Of a stretch of DNA of 64,000 nucleotides, positions 33,483 to 41,663 are shown piece by piece (the stretch's first letter is position 1; each line of letters opens with the position of its first letter). The stretch is taken from NCBI GenBank assembly GCA_964503275.1, contig CAZCZO010000004.1, positions 116,928 through 180,927 on the forward strand. The letters are read 5' to 3'. Source of the DNA: DASRAP01 sp964503275 (GTDB lineage: Bacteria; Gemmatimonadota; Gemmatimonadetes; Gemmatimonadales; Gemmatimonadaceae). Under the pieces are notes generated by a model, which worked only from the letters and a program-made list of their open reading frames with translations, was not told the DNA's origin and ran no database searches. Both the position numbers and the translations under genes were made by a program.

Positions 33483-35156
33483 TCAGGACAGTCCGACGAT
33501 CGCGCCATCCGGCGCCATGGACATGCCCTCGGCTGCAGGGACCTTCGGGAGCCCAGGCATCGTCATGATGTCGCCCGCCCGCGCGACGACGAAGCCTGCC
33601 CCCGCGGATCCATACACATCGGTGATGGCGACGCGGAACCCGGTCGGTGTCCCGAGGCGCGTGGGATCGTCGGTGAAGGAATACTGCGTCTTGGCGATGC
33701 AGACCGGCGTCTCGCCCATCCCGATGCTCGTGAGATACGCGATGCTGCGCTCCGCCGCTGGCGTGAGATCCACCCCGTCGCCCCCGTACACCCGGCGTAC
33801 GATGGTCTCGATCTTCTCGACGATCGGCCGCGCGGTGTCGTACAGCGGCGTGTAGCGACTGCCGCCCGCCGCCAGCTGGTCGACCACGGCATGCGCGAGC
33901 TCCTCACCACCGGCACCGCCGCGGGCCCACACATCGGTGAACACCGCGGTCACCCCGATCGACGCGGCGTACTCCAGCACCATCGCGATCTCGGCCTCGG
34001 TGTCATGCAGGATGCGGTTCAGTGCCACGATCACCGGGACGCCGAACTGCCGCACGTTGTCCACGTGTCGCTTGAGGTGCGGCAGTCCGCGCTCCAGCGC
34101 CGCCATGTCCTCGACCGTGAGCCGCGTCTTGTCGGCGCCGCCCTGCATCTTGAGCGAGCGGATGGTCGCGACGAGCACGGCCACCTCGGGCGTCAGCCCG
34201 CCCGCACGGCACTTGATGTCGAAGAACTTCTCGGCGCCGAGGTCGCTGCCGAAGCCCGCCTCGGTCACCACCACATCGCCGAGGGCCAGCGCGGTGCGGG
34301 TGGCCACCACCGAGTTGCAGCCGTGCGCGATGTTGCCGAAGGGTCCCGCATGCACCAGCGCCGGACCGCCTTCGAGCGTCTGGACCAGGTTGGGGCGCAG
34401 GGCGTCCTTGAGCAGCATCGCCATGGCGCCATGGGCCTTGAGGTCGCGTGCCCGCACCGGGGTCCGCGTGGTCCCGCCCGTGCTGCCCACGATGATGCGG
34501 CCGAGCCGTGCCTCGAGATCGCTGCGGTCGGTGGCGAGGGCGAGGATCGCCATCACTTCGCTCGCGGGGATGATCACCCAGCGCTCCTCGCGCATCACGC
34601 CGTTCAGCGGCCCGCCCATGCCGATCACGGCGTGACGCAGGGCGCGGTCGTTCATGTCGATCGTGCGCGGCCAGGTGATGCGCCGCGGATCGAGGTCGGT
34701 GGGATTCCCCTGCTGCAGCGAGTTGTCGAGCATCGCGCTCAGCAGGGCATGCGCCGAGCTGATCGCGTGGAAGTCGCCGGTGAAATGCAGGTTGATGTCC
34801 TCCATGGGGATCACCTGCGAGTAGCCGCCACCGGCGGCCCCGCCCTTTTGCCCGAAGACCGGCCCCAGCGACGGCTCGCGGATCGCCAACACCGCATGCT
34901 GGCCGATGCGCCGCAGCGCCTGCGCGAGCCCCACCGACACGGTGCTCTTGCCCTCGCCCGCCGGCGTGGGCGAGATGGCCGTGACCAGGACGAGTTTGCC
35001 CCGCGCCGGCCGCTGTGCGAGGTCGAGCGACAGCTTCGCCTTGAACTTCCCGTACGGGTCGATGTCGTCCGCGCTCAAGCCGAGGTCGGCGGCCACGTCC
35101 ACGATGGGACGCGGCCGGGCGGCCTGCGCGATCGCGATGTCGGAGGGAACGGTCAC
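33483..35156 (-). CDS. fhs: Formate-tetrahydrofolate ligase
   Basis: Cytoplasmic ATP-dependent ligase making 10-formyl-tetrahydrofolate from formate. The start was set at GTG 35156, which overlaps the aminotransferase stop as GTGA and gives 557 residues, the normal family length. The frame can be extended to a TTG at 35174, which is less likely. The P-loop TPAGEGKST lies at residues 64-72. Other family blocks are EPSLGPVFGQKGGAAGGGY, LHFTGDFHA, GPFGNIAHGCNS and a C-terminal GDIMTMPGLPKVPAA. It feeds one-carbon units into purine and formyl-Met synthesis. Placement after ilvE is unusual. Confidence 0.95.
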   Translation of the reverse strand: MTVPSDIAIAQAARPRPIVDVAADLGLSADDIDPYGKFKAKLSLDLAQRPARGKLVLVTAISPTPAGEGKSTVSVGLAQALRRIGQHAVLAIREPSLGPVFGQKGGAAGGGYSQVIPMEDINLHFTGDFHAISSAHALLSAMLDNSLQQGNPTDLDPRRITWPRTIDMNDRALRHAVIGMGGPLNGVMREERWVIIPASEVMAILALATDRSDLEARLGRIIVGSTGGTTRTPVRARDLKAHGAMAMLLKDALRPNLVQTLEGGPALVHAGPFGNIAHGCNSVVATRTALALGDVVVTEAGFGSDLGAEKFFDIKCRAGGLTPEVAVLVATIRSLKMQGGADKTRLTVEDMAALERGLPHLKRHVDNVRQFGVPVIVALNRILHDTEAEIAMVLEYAASIGVTAVFTDVWARGGAGGEELAHAVVDQLAAGGSRYTPLYDTARPIVEKIETIVRRVYGGDGVDLTPAAERSIAYLTSIGMGETPVCIAKTQYSFTDDPTRLGTPTGFRVAITDVYGSAGAGFVVARAGDIMTMPGLPKVPAAEGMSMAPDGAIVGLS

Positions 35157-36076
35157 GCGCAGTAGGTCAGCCAACCGCGCGGGTCGTCGTCGCGCCCGTG
35201 CACCGCGTCGAGGTAGCGCCGCTGCAACTCCATCGTCACGGGGCCTGGGACGCCAGCCCCGACCGGGATGCGATCCACACTGCGCACGGGAGTGACCTCC
35301 GACGCCGTCCCGCAGATGAACACCTCGTCGGCCGTGTGCAACGACTCGCGCGGCATCATCTGCTCGACGACGGTCACGCCCATCTCACGCGCCAGCGTGA
35401 TCACCGAGAGGCGCGTGATGCCCGGCAAGAGTGTGCCATCGACGGGCGGTGTGTAGAGCACACCGTCGCGCACCAGGAACAGGTTCTGGCCCGAGCCCTC
35501 GCTGAGCATGCCATCGGGTCCGAGGGCGATGCCCTCGTGATAGCCGTTGCGCAGCGCCTCCATCTTCACCAGCTGCCCGCTGAGGTAGTTGCCGGCGATC
35601 TTCGCCACCGCCGGGATGGTGTTCGGCGCCACGCGATGCCAGGTCGAGATGCAGGCGTCGATGCCCTCGGTGAGCGCACTCGCGCCCAGGTAGGCGCCCC
35701 ACGGCCACACGGGAACATAGGTCTCGATGGGCGAATCGAAGGGCACCATGCCGGCGGCGCCGTAGCCCCGGACGACCATGGGCCGGATGTAGCACTCGTG
35801 GAGTCCGTTCTTGGTCACGGTCGCGCGCGTGGCGTCGATCAACGCGTCCACGCTGTGCGGGGGGTCCATCCGATAGATGCGGCACGAATGCATCATGCGC
35901 ACCAGGTGCTCGCGCAGCCGGAATACGGCCGGCCCCCGCGCGGTCTCGTAGGCGCGGACGCCCTCAAAGACCGCCGAGCCGAACTGCAGGGAATGCGAGA
36001 GCAGGTGCACCGTGGCGTCCTGCCACTTGACGAAGCTGCCGTCCTTCCAGATCCACTCGGTCTCCGAGATCTTCAT
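35153..36076 (-). CDS. ilvE: Branched-chain amino acid aminotransferase
   Basis: Class IV PLP-dependent aminotransferase of 307 residues that transfers amino groups between glutamate and Leu, Ile or Val. The catalytic Lys159 lies in AVAKIAGNYLSG, at the same number as in E. coli IlvE. Other blocks are HSLQFGSAVFEGVRAYE and LSEGSGQNLFLV, with a C-terminal FICGTASEVTPV. The start was set at ATG 36076 (MKISETEWIWKDG); the open frame upstream is not IlvE-like. It is translationally coupled to fhs by GTGA. The cofactor is bound in the cytoplasm. Length and motifs are normal. Confidence 0.93.
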   Translation of the reverse strand: MKISETEWIWKDGSFVKWQDATVHLLSHSLQFGSAVFEGVRAYETARGPAVFRLREHLVRMMHSCRIYRMDPPHSVDALIDATRATVTKNGLHECYIRPMVVRGYGAAGMVPFDSPIETYVPVWPWGAYLGASALTEGIDACISTWHRVAPNTIPAVAKIAGNYLSGQLVKMEALRNGYHEGIALGPDGMLSEGSGQNLFLVRDGVLYTPPVDGTLLPGITRLSVITLAREMGVTVVEQMMPRESLHTADEVFICGTASEVTPVRSVDRIPVGAGVPGPVTMELQRRYLDAVHGRDDDPRGWLTYCA

Positions 36077-36117
36077 AGCGAAAGGGCGCCGCCTCGCGCC
36101 CGCGATGCGAGGTGAGC

Positions 36118-36894
36118 CTACAATAGGGTGCGGACGGCACCGCCGTCGACGAGCAGGGCCTGTCCGGTGATGAACGCCGCGGGTACCGACGCCAGGAACG
36201 CAACGGTGGCGCCGAGCTCCTCGGGTCGGCCGAGCCGTCCCACCGGCGTGACCGCCTTCCAATGATCGTACACCTGCTCCCGCGTCGCCCCTGAGCGCGC
36301 CGAGGTCGCGGCAGCGAGTTCCTGCAGACGCTCGGTCTCGGTGTAGCCGGGCAGCACCGTATTCACGGTGACGCCATCACCGGCGACCTCGTCGGCCAAG
36401 GTGCGGAAATACCCGGTGACCGCCGCCCGATACGCGTTCGACAAGACCAGCGAGGGCACCGGCTGCTTCACGGCCATCGACGTGATGCCGACGACGCGCC
36501 CCCAGCGCCGCGCCCGCATGCCCGGCACGTACGCCCGCGTGAGTTCGACCGCCGAGCGCAACAGGAGCTCGCCCGCCGCGGTCCAGGCCTCCCAGCTGTG
36601 GCCGGTGGCCGCGCCGGTCGGTGGACCACCGGTGTTCGTGATGAGCACATCGACATCGCGCACCGCAGCCAGCACCGAAGCAATGCCGTCCGCCGTGGCC
36701 AGGTCGGCCGCGACGCGCTGCAGCTCGGCCCCGGTCGGTTCAAGGCGCTGTACGGCGGCGTCCAGCGACGCGACGCTCCGCGAGACCAGCACCACCCGCG
36801 CACCGGCCTCGGCGAAGCACTGCGCCGAGGCGAAGCCGATGCCCCGGCTCGCCCCGCAGACCATGACCGTCCGCCCACGCAGTCCGAGGTCCAC
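36118..36894 (-). CDS. Atypical short-chain dehydrogenase/reductase
   Basis: SDR-fold protein of 258 residues starting at GTG, 2 bp after the cupin stop. It has the nucleotide loop CGASRGIG and a C-terminal FITGQALLVDGGAV typical of FabG-like enzymes. Two hallmarks differ: the NNAG segment is ITNTGGPPTG, and at the active site Tyr is followed by RAAV (NAYRAAVTGY), so the YxxxK lysine is absent. A Ser is present in VVGITSMAV. Catalysis by the usual Tyr-Lys mechanism is doubtful; it may use another base or be regulatory. It lies upstream of ilvE and downstream of the cupin. Confidence 0.8.
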   Translation of the reverse strand: MDLGLRGRTVMVCGASRGIGFASAQCFAEAGARVVLVSRSVASLDAAVQRLEPTGAELQRVAADLATADGIASVLAAVRDVDVLITNTGGPPTGAATGHSWEAWTAAGELLLRSAVELTRAYVPGMRARRWGRVVGITSMAVKQPVPSLVLSNAYRAAVTGYFRTLADEVAGDGVTVNTVLPGYTETERLQELAAATSARSGATREQVYDHWKAVTPVGRLGRPEELGATVAFLASVPAAFITGQALLVDGGAVRTLL

Positions 36895-36896
36895 GG

Positions 36897-37283
36897 CTAC
36901 CTCGTCTCGTTGTGGAAGTAGGCGTCCGTCTTGGCCAGCCAGTCCTCGCGCGGCGGCGTGAACACGTCGAGGTCCAACGTGTCCTCGAGCGCCTCGGCGC
37001 GGTGCCGCAGGCCACCGGGGATCATCAGCACCTCGCCCGCGTGCACGTCGACGAAGGTGTCGCCCGGCGCATCGGCGTGCGCGCCGAGCCAGAATCGCAG
37101 CGCTCCCGAGAGGATGTACGTGCCCTGCTCGTTGTGGTGCTCGTGGGCCGGGACCACCGCGCCCTTCTTGAGATACACATGCGCGAGCATCAAGCGATCG
37201 AGCGTGATGAGCTTGCGGTCGATGGCCGGCGTGACGGTCTCGAGCGGCAGTTCGGACCAGACGTGCTTGGTGGCGTGGGACAT
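36897..37283 (-). CDS. Cupin-fold protein
   Basis: Small single-domain cupin of 128 residues. Cupin motif 1 is AVVPAHEHHNEQGTYILSG, with His and Glu metal ligands in place, and motif 2 is MIPGGLRHRAEA with the His. It should bind a divalent metal in a beta-barrel. The C-terminus is a helical tail (DWLAKTDAYFHN). The first gene of the minus-strand run cupin-SDR-ilvE-fhs. Substrate unknown; the group includes cupin-type isomerases and storage-fold proteins. Confidence 0.82.
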   Translation of the reverse strand: MSHATKHVWSELPLETVTPAIDRKLITLDRLMLAHVYLKKGAVVPAHEHHNEQGTYILSGALRFWLGAHADAPGDTFVDVHAGEVLMIPGGLRHRAEALEDTLDLDVFTPPREDWLAKTDAYFHNETR

Positions 37284-37397
37284 GTGGGTGGGCGGGGGAA
37301 TGAAGGTCAGGGGTCCGAGGGATGGTACCGCCCGAACCGAGTCGGCTCAAGGCGTCCTGCGCTTGCCCGGCCCTTGGGCGGGCGGTAGCGTTGTCGG

Positions 37398-40391
37398 ATG
37401 TCCCTTTCCCGTACTCCAATGAACGTGAAGCTCCGCTCTCCCGTTGTGCTGGCGGCCGCCCTGCTCGCCGTCGGCGCGTCCGCCGCGGGGTCGCAGGCCC
37501 GCCAGGTCCGCGCGACCTCCACGGCGCCGGTGCCCGCCGCGCCGATCTCCGCCGAGGCGCTCGCGCCCCTGGCGTTCCGCACGCTCGGCCCCGGCCTCGT
37601 CACCGGCCGCGTGCAGGATGTCGCGATCGATCCCACCAACCCGCGCATCTGGTATGTCGCCAGTGCGTTCGGGGGGCTGTGGAAGACCGAGAATCGCGGC
37701 ATCACCTTCACGCCGATCTTCGACAATGGTGGATCGTTCACGCTCTGCTGCATCGTGATCGACCCCAAGAACAGCAACGTGCTGTGGCTCGGCACGGGCG
37801 AGAACACCTCACAGCGCTCGGCGCACTTCGGCGACGGACTCTACAAGAGCACGGATGCCGGCAAGACCTGGACCCGGGTCGGGCTCGCGCTCTCGGAGCA
37901 TATCGGCGCGATCATCGTGGATCCGCGGAACAGCGATGTGGTGTACGTGACGTCGCAGGGGCCGCTGTGGTCCCCGGGCGGCGAGCGGGGCTTCTACAAG
38001 ACCACCGACGGTGGGGCGACGTGGACGCGCACCCTGCACATCTCCGAGGACACGGGGATGGACCAGATGGTGCTGGACCCCAAGAACCCCGACGTGATCT
38101 ACGCGAGCGCGTATCAGCGGCGTCGCGCGGTGGGTCAGATGATCGGCGGCGGTCCTGAGGGCGGGCTGTACAAGTCCGTGGACGCGGGCCGCACGTGGAA
38201 GAAGCTGGACCTGGGCCTGGGCAACGTGGATGTCGGGCGCATCGGTCTGGCGATCGACGCCAAGTCGTCGCCGACCGAGGTGTACGCGATCGTCGATGCC
38301 GCCGGCGGCCGCAGTGGCTTCTACCGGTCGCAGGACGACGGGGCCAGCTGGGAGCGCGTGGGTCGTCGTGCGGCGGCGCCGGGCGGTGGGCGCGGTGGTG
38401 CGGCGGGTGGGGGTGGTGGTGGTGGTCGCGGCGGCGCAGGCGGTGGAGCGCCGCAGGAGAATTGGTATACCGGCGGTGGTGCGCAGTACTACTTCGAGCT
38501 GTACGTCGATCCGCATCGCCCCAAGACCATCTACTCCATCAATGTGAACATGGAGGTCAGCACCGATGGTGGGCTGACCTGGGGGCAGGCCGGTTGGGAG
38601 AACACCGGGGTGCACGTCGATCATCACTCGCTGACCTTCGACCCCACCGACAAGGACCACCTGATCCTCGGCAACGACGGCGGGCTGTACGAGTCCACCG
38701 ATGGCGGGAAGTCCTGGCGCTTCTTCACGAACCTGCCGATCACGCAGTACTACCGCGTGTCGGTGAGCGATGCGACGCCGTTCTACCGCGTGTGCGGCGG
38801 GACGCAGGACAACTTCTCGATGTGTGGTCCCTCGCGGACCACCGATCGCTGGGGCATCCGCACCAGCGACTGGTTCATCACGGCCGGCGGGGACGGGTTC
38901 CAGACCCGCGGTGCGCCGGACGATGAGAACATCATCTACTCGACCTCGCAGAGCGGCGGGCTCACGCGTCGCGACATCCGCGGCGGGACGAGCACGTCGA
39001 TCCGGCCGCGGGTCACGGCGCCGATCGACTCCGACGACGACGCGCCGGGCGGGCGTGGCGGTGCGGCGGGCGGTCCGCCGGGCGGCGCGGCCGGAGGCGG
39101 CGGGCGCGGCGGCAGCAGTGAGCGCGTGAACTGGGACGCGCCGTACATCGTCAGCCCGCACTCGCCGACGCGCTTGTACTGGGCGAGCAACTATGTGTAT
39201 CGCTCGGACGATCGCGGCGACAACTGGGTGCGGATCTCCGCCGATCTGTCGCGCAACCTGGACCGCGACACCATCCCCATCATGGGCAAGCTGTGGCCCG
39301 CGGGGTCGGTGGCACGCAACACCTCCACGACGCCGCTCAGCAACATCGTGAGCATCGACGAGTCGCCGCTGCTCGAGGGCTTGATCTGGGTGGGCACGGA
39401 CGACGGACTGGTGCAGGTGACCGAGGATGGCGGCAAGAACTGGCGCCGGATCGACACCTTCCCCGGCGTGCCGAAGTGGACCTATGTGAGCGATGTGTTC
39501 CCCTCGCCGCGGGACGCGAACACGGTCTTCGTCACGCTCAACAATTGGCAGCGAGGCGACTACAAGCCGTACGTCGTGAAGAGCACGGACCGCGGGCGCA
39601 CGTGGACCAACATCTCGGGGAATCTCCCGGCGCGGCACGACACGTGGTCCATCGTGCAGGATCACATCAACGGCGATCTGCTGTTCGTCGGGACCGAGTT
39701 CGGCGTGTTCACCTCGGTCGATGGGGGCGCCTCGTGGACGCAGCTCAAGGGCGGGCTGCCCGTGATCCAGGTGCGCGACCTCGCCGTCCACAAGGCGAGC
39801 TCGGCGTTGGTGCTCGGCACCTTCGGGCGCGGGTTCTATGTGCTCGACGACTACTCTCCGCTGCGCGAGATCACGGCCGAGGCGCTGCGGGCGCCGGCGC
39901 GGCTCTTCCCGCTGGCCGATGCGTGGACCTTCACGATGACCGGGCTGAACCCGGCGGGTGCGGTCGGCGTCACGTCGATGGGCGGCAACTGGACCACGCC
40001 GAACCCGCCGCTCGGTGCCGTGTTCCGCTACCACGTGGGCGAGCCGCTCTCGGGCGACGCCAAGTACGTGCTGCGCATCTCGAACGCGGCGGGCACCGCG
40101 GTGCGCTCGGTCGATCTGGAGCGCACGGCGGGGCTCAAGGAGTTCGTGTGGAACTTCCGTGGTGACCCGCCGGCCCCAGCGGCCGCTGGCGCGCCTGGTG
40201 GGGGCGGTGCGGGTGCGGGTGGCGGCGGTGGCCCCCCAGGCGGCGGTTTCGGTGGTGGGCGCGGCGGGTTCGCGCAGGCGCCGTTGCTGCCGGCGGGCCG
40301 CTACTCGGCGCAGCTCCTGAAGGTCGAGGGCACGACCGAGACATCGATGGGACCGGCCCAGGGCTTCTCGATCAAGCAGCTCAAGCAGTAG
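37398..40391 (+). CDS. Secreted sortilin/VPS10-type beta-propeller protein
   Basis: Exported protein of 997 residues with a signal peptide (VVLAAALLAVGASAAGSQA). It has many BNR/sortilin repeats: LYKSTDAGKTWTRVG, FYKTTDGGATWTRTL and YESTDGGKSWRFF, the Asp-box motif of glycosidase-type and VPS10 propellers. FTLCCIVIDP and FRTLGPGLVTGRVQDV match the VPS10-like group seen in Gemmatimonadota and Bacteroidetes. Three Gly-rich inserts interrupt the blades (about residues 325-350, 550-575 and 930-960). It resembles the gene at 41664 across its length, with similar N-terminal GRIADLAV/GRVQDVAI. Start ATG 37398; an in-frame ATG at 37419 is also possible. Ligand unknown. Confidence 0.82.
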   Translation: MSLSRTPMNVKLRSPVVLAAALLAVGASAAGSQARQVRATSTAPVPAAPISAEALAPLAFRTLGPGLVTGRVQDVAIDPTNPRIWYVASAFGGLWKTENRGITFTPIFDNGGSFTLCCIVIDPKNSNVLWLGTGENTSQRSAHFGDGLYKSTDAGKTWTRVGLALSEHIGAIIVDPRNSDVVYVTSQGPLWSPGGERGFYKTTDGGATWTRTLHISEDTGMDQMVLDPKNPDVIYASAYQRRRAVGQMIGGGPEGGLYKSVDAGRTWKKLDLGLGNVDVGRIGLAIDAKSSPTEVYAIVDAAGGRSGFYRSQDDGASWERVGRRAAAPGGGRGGAAGGGGGGGRGGAGGGAPQENWYTGGGAQYYFELYVDPHRPKTIYSINVNMEVSTDGGLTWGQAGWENTGVHVDHHSLTFDPTDKDHLILGNDGGLYESTDGGKSWRFFTNLPITQYYRVSVSDATPFYRVCGGTQDNFSMCGPSRTTDRWGIRTSDWFITAGGDGFQTRGAPDDENIIYSTSQSGGLTRRDIRGGTSTSIRPRVTAPIDSDDDAPGGRGGAAGGPPGGAAGGGGRGGSSERVNWDAPYIVSPHSPTRLYWASNYVYRSDDRGDNWVRISADLSRNLDRDTIPIMGKLWPAGSVARNTSTTPLSNIVSIDESPLLEGLIWVGTDDGLVQVTEDGGKNWRRIDTFPGVPKWTYVSDVFPSPRDANTVFVTLNNWQRGDYKPYVVKSTDRGRTWTNISGNLPARHDTWSIVQDHINGDLLFVGTEFGVFTSVDGGASWTQLKGGLPVIQVRDLAVHKASSALVLGTFGRGFYVLDDYSPLREITAEALRAPARLFPLADAWTFTMTGLNPAGAVGVTSMGGNWTTPNPPLGAVFRYHVGEPLSGDAKYVLRISNAAGTAVRSVDLERTAGLKEFVWNFRGDPPAPAAAGAPGGGGAGAGGGGGPPGGGFGGGRGGFAQAPLLPAGRYSAQLLKVEGTTETSMGPAQGFSIKQLKQ
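38371..38453 (+). repeat. GGT/GGC codon repeat, Gly-rich insert
   Basis: Imperfect tandem GGT/GGC/GCG codons encode a Gly-rich insert between propeller blades of the VPS10-type protein. It keeps the reading frame and is one of several similar runs in unrelated secreted proteins in the window. Confidence 0.75.
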
Positions 40392-40413
40392 CGCGCGCAG
40401 GACCGTTCGATGG

Positions 40414-40446
40414 AGCGGGGCCGCACCAGAGTGGTGCGGCCCCGCT
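40414..40446. terminator. Bidirectional terminator hairpin
   Basis: Stem GCGGGGCCGCACCA paired with its exact complement (14 bp, plus a flanking A-T pair) around a GAG loop, followed by CTTTGT on the plus strand. It lies in the 61-bp gap between two convergent genes, so it can end both. Confidence 0.75.
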
Positions 40447-40452
40447 TTGTCG

Positions 40453-41490
40453 TCACTCGATGCGCAGATGGGCGATGCGACCGCCCGCGCCGGCGGCCCA
40501 GATCTGCTTGGGGCCGATCGCGCCGAGGCCCCAGTAGTTGAGCGTGTCGACCTTGGCCCAGGTCATCCCATCGTCGGTGGACCAGGCGATGCCCGTCGGG
40601 CCGGCGGCGATCAACGTGAGGGCGCGCAGACCGGGCACGTGCGCGCCCGCCCAGGTCCCGCTGGGGAGGGGCGGATTCGTCCGAGCCGCCCACGTGACAC
40701 CGCCGTCCACCGTGCCGAGGAGCAGGGTGTCGGCGGCGCTGGTCTGTTGGCCGGCGTCGGCCGCGAAGGCCGCGCCGAACTGTGCGTCTCGGAAGGCGAG
40801 CGAGAAGATGCCCTTCGACGCGCCGTGGGTCAGTGGGAGTGACTGCACGCTCCAGCGCTGGCCATAGTTCCCGGTGATGAACAGGCGACTCTTGGTGGCG
40901 AACCAGGCCCGGCCGCCGGGGCGGGCGACGACGCAGGTGCCGCTGGCCGCGAAGCTGCCCTCGTCCGGCAGTGCTGAGGGGAGGATGAGGGGGTCAACGC
41001 GCGCCCAGGTCGCGCCGCCGTCGTCGGTCTGCAGGACGAAGAGCTCGCCGCGGACGGCGTCGCCGATCAGCACGCCGCGGCGCTCGTCCCAAAAGTCGAA
41101 GCAGTCGAAGAACGCTGCGGAGTCGGCGTTCTGTACCTGCAGAGCCCAGTGGGCTCCACCATCCACGGTCTTGTAGACGCGCGAGTCCGGCCCGTTGCCG
41201 ATCGACAGCAGGTAGGCCGTGAGGGAGTCCACGCCGTGGACATCGCGGAACTGCAGGGATTCGGCGCCAGCGACCTGGCCGGCGATCCACTGCTGGCCCC
41301 CGTTGGTCGTGCGCAGCCAGGTCCCTTTGGCGCCGGCCACCCACACCACGCGGTCGTTGACGGGCGACACGGCGATGAGCAGTGCGTCGGTCCCGCTCTG
41401 CTGCTGGGTGACGGTCAGCACGGCGGGCCGCTCGGCGCAGGAGAGTGCCAGTAGGGCGAGGACGGGCAGTGCGGTGAAGGGGCGGGGCAT
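40453..41490 (-). CDS. BNR/YCF48-type beta-propeller lipoprotein
   Basis: Predicted lipoprotein of 345 residues; the start was set at ATG 41490, giving lipobox ALSC after MPRPFTALPVLALLAL. It has BNR-like repeats: WLRTTNGGQQW, VYKTVDGGAHWAL, LQTDDGGATWARV and WSTDDGMTWAKV. The shape resembles the photosystem II assembly factor YCF48-like family, which in non-photosynthetic bacteria has no known role. It lies on the minus strand between the two VPS10-type genes and carries related BNR repeats. Confidence 0.75.
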   Translation of the reverse strand: MPRPFTALPVLALLALSCAERPAVLTVTQQQSGTDALLIAVSPVNDRVVWVAGAKGTWLRTTNGGQQWIAGQVAGAESLQFRDVHGVDSLTAYLLSIGNGPDSRVYKTVDGGAHWALQVQNADSAAFFDCFDFWDERRGVLIGDAVRGELFVLQTDDGGATWARVDPLILPSALPDEGSFAASGTCVVARPGGRAWFATKSRLFITGNYGQRWSVQSLPLTHGASKGIFSLAFRDAQFGAAFAADAGQQTSAADTLLLGTVDGGVTWAARTNPPLPSGTWAGAHVPGLRALTLIAAGPTGIAWSTDDGMTWAKVDTLNYWGLGAIGPKQIWAAGAGGRIAHLRIE

Positions 41491-41663
41491 AGCGGTCAAG
41501 GGGAGGAGGGACACCCCCGCAATCGAATCGACGGTGGGCTGTCGGCGCAAGACGCGGACAACACTCCGCACCCCAGCAGCGTAGCGACACCGAGGATCGC
41601 TCGGTATGTTCGGGGCGGTCCCCGCAGACCCGTGACCGCCAGATCTCCCCGTTCGGAGGCTTC

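Noticed and set aside
38371..38453. GGT/GGC runs considered as a microsatellite or mobile-element remnant
   Set aside because: They keep frame and encode Gly-rich linkers; no flanking repeats or insertion signs.
37809..40034. Minus-strand frame opposite the first VPS10-type gene
   Set aside because: His/Arg-rich antisense translation of BNR repeats.
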